NCBI GenBank assembly: GCA_902459845.2
Contig: CABPSV020000481.1
Location: 1 to 15,555, forward strand
Length of the DNA: 15,555 nt
Direction of reading: 5' to 3'
Source: Hepatocystis sp. ex Piliocolobus tephrosceles
Taxonomy: Eukaryota; Apicomplexa; Aconoidasida; Haemosporida; Plasmodiidae
Shown: positions 9,305-15,555 of the stretch, in pieces
Layout of the letters: every line of letters starts with the position of its first letter
How positions within the stretch are numbered: position 1 is the stretch's first letter
The notes under the pieces: generated by a model
What the model saw: the letters and a program-made list of their open reading frames with translations, nothing else
Database searches by the model: none
Told to the model about the DNA's origin: nothing
Made by a program: the position numbers and the translations under genes

Positions 9305-9706
9305 AGAAAATTTTATATTTATATTTTTACTTTTTTTTTTTTTTGTGTTTAAAAATTTTTAAAATATGTATACATCTATGTACTGCAAAAAGCTCAGACA
9401 TGTAAATGCGTACGCACATGTACACACAATTCTACCAGTTCTTTGTTTCGTTTTTTTTTTTTTTTTTTTTTTTTGTTTTGTTTTATTTTTTATTTTTATT
9501 TTTTTTTTTTTAGTAACTTCAATAATATAAATTTACGCATGACAAATGTAAATCTGAATTTTATTTTTATTCCACTTGAGTGACATATGACATTCATTTT
9601 TTTGTCTTAATTTTATAAATTTCGCACACACACATATGAACATATATGTACATGTATGATGGAGGAAGGAAAAAAAAACTAAAAAAGTGAACATACAAAT
9701 ATACCA

Positions 9707-9738
<32 letters not shown>

Positions 9739-10037
9739 GCTGTGTCATACACATACTTAAAATCAGAATAAAAAAATAAAACCTAATTAAAATATGTTTA
9801 TTACTGTCTCTTATCACAAAAGTAAAATATAGAAAGTTGTTTTTACATTTTAGCTCGAAATGTGTTTTTATATATACTAAATTTTTCCATTTTTGTGAAA
9901 GGAAATAAAAAAAAAAAAAAAAAAAAAAAAAAAGCACTTGGCCTATTTTTGTATGTTTACTACTGCTACTACTTCTACTACTATTTCTACTACTATTGCT
10001 ACTACTTCATTTTAGTCCATACGTACATATATTAAAA
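9117..10037. other. Intergenic region before the DPY-30/GAF-like gene
   Basis: About 0.9 kb with poly(T) runs at about 9272-9301, 9452-9474 and 9500-9511, a TA microsatellite at 9712-9738, a poly(A) run near 9907-9933, and scattered GTAC-containing words at 9380-9425 and 9640-9655. No credible gene is seen. A TTTTAG at about 10010-10015 could be a 3' splice site of a 5'-UTR intron, but this is weak. Confidence 0.6.
9958..10009. repeat. Triplet repeat (TAC/TTC/TGC)n
   Basis: A degenerate trinucleotide tract of TACTAC with TGC, TTC and TTT variants lies about 30-80 bp before the ATG of the downstream gene. It looks like the reverse of a Ser-coding repeat, but no gene reads it on the minus strand. 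Confidence 0.8.
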
Positions 10038-12033
10038 ATGGAAGGAAGAATTAAAAGTAAACTGGAGGATAACTTAGATTACATAAAAACATGTATTGGC
10101 TACTCCTTGTCAAAATCGTTACTGTTAACAATAAAAACTGACACAGATGGTAATATATAAATATTACACATATGTGTATGTATGTAGATATGTATGTAAA
10201 TATGTATGTATATACGTACGTATGTACGTATGTAGATATGCATCGAATAGTTCAATAATATGCTTATTACTATACCACAGTTTTTTTTTTTTTTTTTTTT
10301 TTTTTTTTGTGTTGTGTAAAAAATACCAAACATACAGACCCGCTACCCATTGTCAGACAATACTTAAAAAACCTCGCTATTTTTAATGAAGAAAAAAAAA
10401 AAAAAAAAAAAAATTTATTGAAAAAACTGAATTCATGTAATATTAAAATAAATGACGAAATAAAAAAAGATTTAACTGAAAAAAAAGTAAAAGATATTTA
10501 TAAATTTATAAATAAAAATAAAATTGAAAATTTATATGACATTTTTAATGATTTGTTAAACCTTATTAAAAATGTGTTTCATGTAGAAAATGTATATATT
10601 GGCAAAGTCTACAAAAAGAAAGAAAAAAATGGAATCTCAAAAAATGAAATCTCAAAAAAAAAAAAAAAAAAAAATCTCAAAAAGGATAAGACAAAAAATG
10701 TAAAAGAAAAAACAATCAAACATGTTCTTAAATTTATATATACTAGTGAAAATTGTGATTTAAAAAATAAAGTCCTTTCTAACGAAAACGAAATTAATAA
10801 TATGTTCTTACAAGTGACTAAAAATAAGGAAACAGATTTCCTTTTTCTAAAAACTTATTTATTTCATAATATAATAAAAAAAAAATTTATATATGAGGAT
10901 CTGCATGAAAATTTATTTTTTAATATAAACCCATTTTATGAAAACATAAACCAGTTAAAAAAAGTAAAAAAAGAAATATACAATTATGCAAAAATGGAGG
11001 AAAAAAAAAAAGTTACTGAAGATGGTGACGGTGATGAAGATGGTAACGGTGATGAAGATGGTAACGGTGATGAAGATGGTGAAAAAGATGGTGATGATAA
11101 GTCTAGTGATGGTGATGATAAGTCTAGTGATGGTGATGATAAGTCTAGTGATGGTGATGATAACTCTAGTGATGGTGATGATAAGTCTAGTGATGATGGT
11201 GATAAGTCTAGTGTCGACGATGATGAGGTTAGTAACGACGATAACCAGGATAACAAAAACAACAACAGTTCTAATAACAAACAAGAATCAAAAGAGTTTT
11301 CAAAATTAGATAAAACAAAAGATAATATACATATAAGCGAAGAAGATAAATTACAAAATAATTTACTTAAAACTTTACTTTTAAATGCTAATTATAATTT
11401 TATATATATTTATGAAGTTATGGAAAAACATAACTCCTTTTTATATACTTATACAAAACCAGGAGATTTCATCTTAATTCCAATAGTATATGAAACATAT
11501 TACAATTTAACTTTTTTAAATGAAATATATGAATTCGAAAAAAAAAAAATAGTACAATCGGACACAGTCAAAAATGTCATAGGTGCGGTATTTTTTTTTT
11601 TTTTTTTTTGCCATCACCACTTTCTTGCTATTACTACTGTTTAACCATTATTACTGTTTAAACATTACTTTTTTTTTGCCATTACTTTTTTTTGCCATTA
11701 CTTTTTTTTTGCCATTTTTTTTTTAGCCTCTTCAGAATTGTCACCAAAAGAAAAAAACCAAATAAATGACGTGTCAAACCTGAATTTCTCAAAAAACGAA
11801 CACACTGATACGAAAGAAAATGAAAAAGAGGAAAAAGGAAAAGGAGAAAAAGAAAAACTTTCCGAAGATATGCAACAGATAAAATCCGACTTGCAAGTTC
11901 AAATGTGTTTTTGCATTGATAACAGAGGGAGTATAAATAAGTTAAATAAGTTAAAAATTAATATGTTTATAATTTTTACTTATTTTTTAATTACTCGAAT
12001 ATTAATATGTGAAAGAACATGTATTGATGAACA

Positions 12034-12068
<35 letters not shown>

Positions 12069-12139
12069 TATGCAACAGTTTTTATTAAACATGTCAGTAT
12101 GTAACAACTCAATGATACTCGAATTCACGGTCACAAAAA

Positions 12140-12175
<36 letters not shown>

Positions 12176-13283
12176 CCCCAGGTTTACTATATGATCGATT
12201 GCGAATACGGAGAAACAAAGGAAAGTATCGATAAGTTGACGAAAAAAATGCAGGAAATTTGTTATGAACGTGTAATAAGTAAATTCCAAAAAGACATAAA
12301 AGAACATTATTACTATAAAAAATCGACAGAGTTAATTAAATATATGTCTATACTACTTTGGATACAAAAAAAAATTGCAAAACATGAGGTTGAAGTTTTG
12401 CTAATTAGTAATAATAAATTAATTAAATTAATGCATGTATGTATGTATGAATGCATGTGTGAGCAAATTAATAAATAAATCATAAAAAAAATAAAAAATA
12501 AAAATAATAACATCTTAAATATTTTTTAATATTTTTTTGACATTTTTTCCTTTTTTAATAGGTAAAATAAAAGTACAATACAACACTAACATTTTAAAAA
12601 CATTGCTCACCTGTTTTGTCCTAACAAATTACGATTATTCAAACTTTACTTATTCAAATGAAAATATAATAGAAAACTATGATTGGCTACAATTAGTATT
12701 AAATATAGATTCTGATTTTATTGAAAAACTTACTTTGTTTAACCCTATAATGACATTTGAAGGTTAGTTTGTAAAATTAATACAAAATATATAAATTATA
12801 CGTTTTATCTTATTTTTTACTCACAATCACAACCGCATCTACATCTATTTATTATTCTCTAATTTCATTTTTATTTTTTATTTTATTTTTTTTTTTTATT
12901 GAAAGAAAAAAGCATAGAACAGTTGAAGGATATGACAACATTACTAAGTGATTTTAATTTATTAACTAATGAAAAGGGTATGGATCATATGGAGAAAATA
13001 ACAACTTACGGAATAACATTATTATATTATTTTAATGAAGTAATAAAAATAAAAAAAATAAAAATATTTGGCATTGACATTGGTAGTGGTATTGGTAGTG
13101 GTAGTGATTAGCACATGTAGTATGTAAGTATGTTAGTACGTATATGTAATAGTAATAACATTTCTTACAGTTCGGTTAAAAATGTACATTGCGTTTTTTT
13201 AAATTTTTCAGGCTACAATAAATATTATCAACGAAGTTTTAAAAATAAAAGAAAATGAACATAATATAACTGCCACTGTTTAA
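10038..13283 (+). CDS. Probable axonemal protein: DPY-30-like, GAF-like, dynein-stalk-like regions
   Basis: Seven exons inferred from splice sites: 10038-10149, 10338-11582, 11727-12034, 12182-12407, 12562-12762, 12906-13039, 13212-13283. They sum to 2298 nt, 765 residues, with all phases compatible (1,1,0,1,1,0). Residues ~13-48 (DYIKTCIGYSLSKSLLL then DPLPIVRQYLKN) follow the DPY-30/RIIa docking pattern of ciliary proteins. Residues 103-128 (LYDIFNDLLNLIKNVFHVENVYIGKVY) look like the first helix and strand of a GAF domain, with KPGDFILIPIVYE at ~411 as a possible later part. Between them are Lys-rich and acidic GDDKSSD repeats. Residues ~605-760 resemble the dynein-stalk pattern: W672, FIEKLTLF at 683-690, then a closing helix. 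Radial spoke protein 2 combines DPY-30 and GAF, so a male-gamete axoneme role is plausible but inferred. Exon 2/3 has an alternative acceptor at 11736. Confidence 0.68.
10150..10337 (+). other. Intron 1 of the DPY-30/GAF-like gene
   Basis: Phase 1, 188 nt. Donor GATG|GTAATA, acceptor CATACAG|AC. The join gives TDTDDPLPIVRQYL, a continuous DPY-30-like motif, which supports both boundaries. It contains TATG/TACG repeats and a run of 28 T. Confidence 0.85.
10392..10413 (+). repeat. Coding poly(A) run, 22 nt
   Basis: Twenty-two consecutive A within exon 2 encode a polylysine stretch right after the DPY-30-like motif. The frame stays open on both sides only with this exact length modulo three. 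Confidence 0.9.
10654..10674 (+). repeat. Coding poly(A) run, 21 nt
   Basis: A second uninterrupted A run in exon 2, within a region of repeated AATCTCAAAAA words, encodes SKKKKKKN in the insertion inside the GAF-like region. Confidence 0.9.
11020..11230 (+). repeat. Acidic coding repeats GNGDED and GDDKSSD
   Basis: Copies of an 18-bp unit (GATGGTAACGGTGATGAA) are followed by about six copies of a 21-bp unit encoding GDDKSSD, residues ~265-335. Strongly acidic with repeated Ser, probably a disordered loop. Its position interrupts the GAF-like region. Confidence 0.9.
11583..11726 (+). other. Intron 2 of the DPY-30/GAF-like gene
   Basis: Phase 1, 144 nt. Donor ATAG|GTGCGG, acceptor TTTTTTTTAG|CC. 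An in-frame alternative acceptor TTCAG at 11735 would drop three residues. The intron has repeated blocks of CCATTACTTTTTTT at about 11644-11710. Confidence 0.75.
11941..12015 (+). other. Possible 75-nt in-frame intron within exon 3
   Basis: A GTTAAA donor and GAAAG acceptor bound a 75-nt segment with only about ten G or C bases. It has no stop and is divisible by three, so both forms keep the frame. If retained it encodes a hydrophobic stretch (INMFIIFTYFLI); if removed, NRGSINK joins TCIDEQ. A second donor at 11950 is also possible. The CDS above counts it as retained. Confidence 0.35.
12035..12181 (+). other. Intron 3 of the DPY-30/GAF-like gene
   Basis: Phase 0, 147 nt. Donor CAG|GTAAAA, acceptor TTTCCCCAG|GT. 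It contains a run of about 28 A near the 5' end and a run of about 31 T near the 3' end, so the RNA could fold on itself. The join gives DEQVYYMIDCEYG. Confidence 0.85.
12408..12561 (+). other. Intron 4 of the DPY-30/GAF-like gene
   Basis: Phase 1, 154 nt. Donor ATTA|GTAATA (same hexamer as introns 1 and 6), acceptor TTTAATAG|GT. It is the only nearby donor found that keeps the downstream frame open. The join gives VLLISKIKVQYN. Confidence 0.75.
12763..12905 (+). other. Intron 5 of the DPY-30/GAF-like gene
   Basis: Phase 1, 143 nt. Donor GAAG|GTTAGT, acceptor TTATTGAAAG|AA. The join gives MTFEEKSIEQLKD. Confidence 0.8.
13040..13211 (+). other. Intron 6 of the DPY-30/GAF-like gene
   Basis: Phase 0, 172 nt. 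Donor GAA|GTAATA, acceptor TTTTTCAG|GC. The last exon encodes 23 residues ending at TAA 13281-13283. Without this splice the frame would read on as Lys/Ile then Gly/Ser and stop at about 13111. Confidence 0.75.
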
Positions 13284-14542
13284 AATTATCAAATCGTTTA
13301 AATATATAACACATGTAAACATGTGTATGTATATATATATATATAAGCATAAAAAGCATAAACTACCTTTGTTTTTTTTTAAGCTTAAAGTTAGCCATAT
13401 TTATACGCAAGGTTTTATTTTGTCATTTTACACTGTAGTTATGTTATTGTGTTCTATTCATATATGCACATATATATATACACAACATTTAATACTATTA
13501 GCCCCGTTTTTTTTTTTTTCTGTTTCATACTTTTTTTTTTTTTTTTTTTTTTGATTAAAAATATAAGCTTTAAAATTAGTTACTATAATCTTAGCTCGAT
13601 CTTTGCAATTTTAACATCATTAAAAAGGGAGAATATATATATATATATACTTGTTAAAAATAATGGGACACTTGTATATGCCATAAAAATGTGATAAAAA
13701 ATGTTAATACGTGCCTACTTGTACCTACGTACATATGAGTGGCACACATAAACACATTACTAGTTTAATTTAATTAAAAATAAAAAGAATTAAAAAAAAA
13801 GACAAAGTTTGATATTTTCAAAAATATTTTTAAAATATATTCATTTAGGAAGAAAAAAAAATAAAAAAATAAATAAATCAAAAATAAGAATAAGAATAAA
13901 CAAAATGCAGAAAAAACGTTTTCTTAATTTTACTTATTTTGTATTTAAAAAAATATTTTATTTATTTTACTTTTTTTTTTTTTTTTATGAGTAAATTATT
14001 AAAACATTTAAAACGTATGTGTAATATGTATGACGGTGCACGTACACAATTCGATTATGTGAATGGTGTTATATTTAATAAATTAATAGCAAAATAAAAA
14101 ATATGTAAGAAAAAAAAATAATAAATAACTTATTTTATATCAGTAGAAACACCTTTTTTTTTTTTTTTATAACATATATTTAGGTATGTTATATTTATTT
14201 AAGTATGTACTTACGTACGTATGTATGTATGTATGGGTACATATGTATCCCTTTTTAAAACGTCGTAATGATTAAATGTGTAACTTAAAAAAAAAATATA
14301 TACTAGCTTTTCAAGTGATATTAAATTTGGGAAAGACTATTTATATCCTAACGTATTATACATATATATATACACTCGTGTATATATGTGTTCATGAAAA
14401 GTAACATATATAACTTCTAAATACCAATTAGACCATGTAGACATATGGCTTTTCTTTGTACTCTATGCGTACACATATACGTGTATGACTACAAACCTAT
14501 TAACAGTGATAGTATATGTTAATTTTTTTTTTTTTTTTTTTT
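13284..14542. other. Convergent intergenic region
   Basis: About 1.26 kb between two converging genes, so it holds two 3' UTRs. It has TA microsatellites (13329-13345, 13634-13650), T runs (13506-13520, 13531-13552, 13971-13986, 14523-14544), and TATG/TACG words near 14205-14235. Short open frames are of homopolymer or Lys/Ile/Phe composition, with no conserved motif. No RNA gene is recognised. Confidence 0.65.
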
Positions 14543-15555
14543 TTAATTGTAGTAATACTTTTGATTGGTGCCGTGGTTAAATTTAAACAAAGGAATAAAC
14601 TTTTCAAACGTTTTTGGTTTTAAATTTGCATAAGGTTTTCCACGATTATATAGCCAAATATCGTAGTCCATATATATTTTAATTAATAGTTGTTCAATTA
14701 ATTTTTTTGCAATAACATAATGCTCATATTTTTGACATGACAAACATAAATGTAATGATTCGTCAGCTTCTTTTTTTTCTTCACCTTCTAAATAACCTGA
14801 ACCTCTACCTCTTAATCTTAATTTACAGTCATTACCAATACAAATTTTTTTCATATTTGTACCTTTTAACCCAATTATTCTTTTAGCAATATCAAATCCA
14901 TTAAATGGGTCTATTTGTACTTCATATTTTGCTGTGTATTTTCGGATGATTAAAAAATTATTTATGGGTGATGGGGGTATTGTATTTTCTTTTTCTCCGT
15001 AATTATATGTTTTTGTTATATTATATAAAGTATGGTTTCTATTAATACCCATAATATTTCTATGGTTCGTGTTGATATGGTTTATATTTCTATTGTTCAT
15101 GTTTCTGTAGTTTATATTGTTAAGTCTCGTGATACTATGATTGGCGTTGTTAAGACTCGTGATACTATGCTTGGCGTTGTTAAGACTAGTTATACTATGA
15201 TTAACGTTACTAAGACTCGTGTTGCAGTTCGTGTTGCAGTTCGTGTTGCAGTTCGTGTTGCAGTTCGTGTTGCAGTTCGTGTTGCAGTTCGTGTTGCAGT
15301 TCGTGTTGCAGTTCGTGTTGCAGTTCGTGTTGCAGTTGTTACTACTAATGGTATTATCAACAGTATTGAATTCATCTGTAACGTATCGACTCGTTTTTTT
15401 TTTTTCTTTTATTAATTTTTCAGCATCATAGTACGTCATACATTTATTACTATTGTTATTAATACTATTGCTATTAATACTGTTACAATTGTTACGACTA
15501 TTATTTTTACTACTATTACTACTAGTACTAATACTATTATTACTGTTGTTACTAC
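14543..15555 (-). CDS. KH-domain RNA-binding protein, 3' part
   Basis: Minus strand, stop TAA at 14543-14545, open to the right edge, so the start is outside the window. The ATG at 15439 is internal: the frame stays open upstream as Ser/Asn-rich codons. KH domains bind single-stranded RNA in splicing and mRNA control. The domain is near the C-terminus: YEVQIDPFNGFDIAKRIIGLKG, with the GxxG loop GLKG at 14861-14872, followed by RLRGRGSGYLEG, then SLHLCLS and a helix AKKLIEQLLIKIYMDY. The RGRGSG element after the KH loop is typical of the SF1/STAR and KHDC4-like subgroup. The C-terminus has an aromatic tail. The N-terminal part in view is low-complexity: Cys-Asn-Thr-Asn repeats, then SITSLNN repeats, then Asn/Arg/His. 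The exact orthologue is not named. Confidence 0.88.
   Translation of the reverse strand, partial: SNNSNNSISTSSNSSKNNSRNNCNSINSNSINNNSNKCMTYYDAEKLIKEKKKTSRYVTDEFNTVDNTISSNNCNTNCNTNCNTNCNTNCNTNCNTNCNTNCNTNCNTNCNTSLSNVNHSITSLNNAKHSITSLNNANHSITRLNNINYRNMNNRNINHINTNHRNIMGINRNHTLYNITKTYNYGEKENTIPPSPINNFLIIRKYTAKYEVQIDPFNGFDIAKRIIGLKGTNMKKICIGNDCKLRLRGRGSGYLEGEEKKEADESLHLCLSCQKYEHYVIAKKLIEQLLIKIYMDYDIWLYNRGKPYANLKPKTFEKFIPLFKFNHGTNQKYYYN
15110..15215 (-). repeat. 30-bp coding repeat (SITSLNNAKH)
   Basis: About three copies of a 30-bp unit on the minus strand encode HSITSLNNAK, HSITSLNNAN and HSITRLNNIN. They are directly C-terminal to the Cys repeat in the KH protein. Confidence 0.85.
15218..15340 (-). 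repeat. 12-bp coding repeat (Cys-Asn-Thr-Asn)
   Basis: Ten copies of a 12-bp unit, read on the plus strand as CGTGTTGCAGTT, encode CNTN on the minus strand and place a cysteine at every fourth residue. Copies are essentially identical, which suggests recent expansion or gene conversion. Confidence 0.93.
15440..15555 (-). repeat. Ser/Asn triplet tract at the right edge
   Basis: On the minus strand AGT/AAT/AAC/ATT triplets encode an uninterrupted Ser/Asn/Ile-rich tract of 38 codons that is in frame with the KH gene and runs off the window. This shows that the coding region does not start at the ATG at 15439. Confidence 0.8.

Noticed and set aside
11738..12088. Independent gene starting at a TTG codon at 11738
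   Set aside because: It is exon 3 of the DPY-30/GAF-like gene: it begins within an acceptor-bounded exon and ends in a GTAAAA donor in phase with the next exon.
12389..12478. Exon 4 continuing to the stop at about 12478
   Set aside because: The tail is TATG-type simple repeat, and a GTAATA donor at 12408 joins in frame to a conserved-looking exon 5.
13321..13994. Several short open frames (60-81 codons) in the convergent intergenic region
   Set aside because: They consist of TA microsatellite and homopolymer translations, or Lys/Ile/Phe-rich text, with no conserved motif and no good splice partners.
1..15555. A previously undescribed defence or mobile system
   Set aside because: No transposase, reverse transcriptase, integrase, terminal repeats or gene clusters of that type are visible. 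The content is four ordinary nuclear genes of a malaria parasite.

Overview
The window looks like nuclear chromosomal DNA from a malaria parasite (genus Plasmodium). It is extremely AT-rich, with long poly(dA:dT) runs, TA microsatellites, short AT-rich introns ending in a T tract plus AG, and proteins swollen by Asn/Ser/Lys/Glu low-complexity repeats. Species cannot be fixed from sequence alone. The phosphatidylinositol 4-kinase is about 400 residues longer than the P. falciparum protein as I remember it, so this is probably another species. There are no prokaryotic features, no CRISPR, no mobile element and no tRNA or rRNA.

Layout: 1-381 is the 5' flank with an 11-bp tandem array. 382-6669 (+) is a four-exon gene for a type III beta phosphatidylinositol 4-kinase (PI4K), the target of several antimalarial chemotypes. 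7959-9116 (+) is a single-exon gene whose C-terminus matches the Nse4 kleisin of the SMC5/6 complex. 10038-13283 (+) is a seven-exon gene of 765 residues that I assembled from splice sites. It has a DPY-30/RIIa-like N-terminus, a probable GAF-like region and a C-terminus with a dynein-stalk-like pattern, which suggests an axonemal protein. 14543-15555 (-) is the 3' part of a KH-domain RNA-binding protein gene that runs off the right edge and is convergent with the previous gene.

The four genes do not form a pathway; they cover phosphoinositide signalling, chromosome maintenance, a possible male-gamete axoneme part and RNA binding. From memory, the order PI4K - unknown - unknown - KH protein agrees with a run of consecutive loci on P. 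falciparum chromosome 5, so this is probably conserved synteny.

Most unusual are the composite third gene with a possible in-frame 75-nt retained intron, the repeated RRSS motifs in PI4K, coding poly(A) runs of 21-22 nt, and a strictly periodic cysteine repeat in the KH protein.
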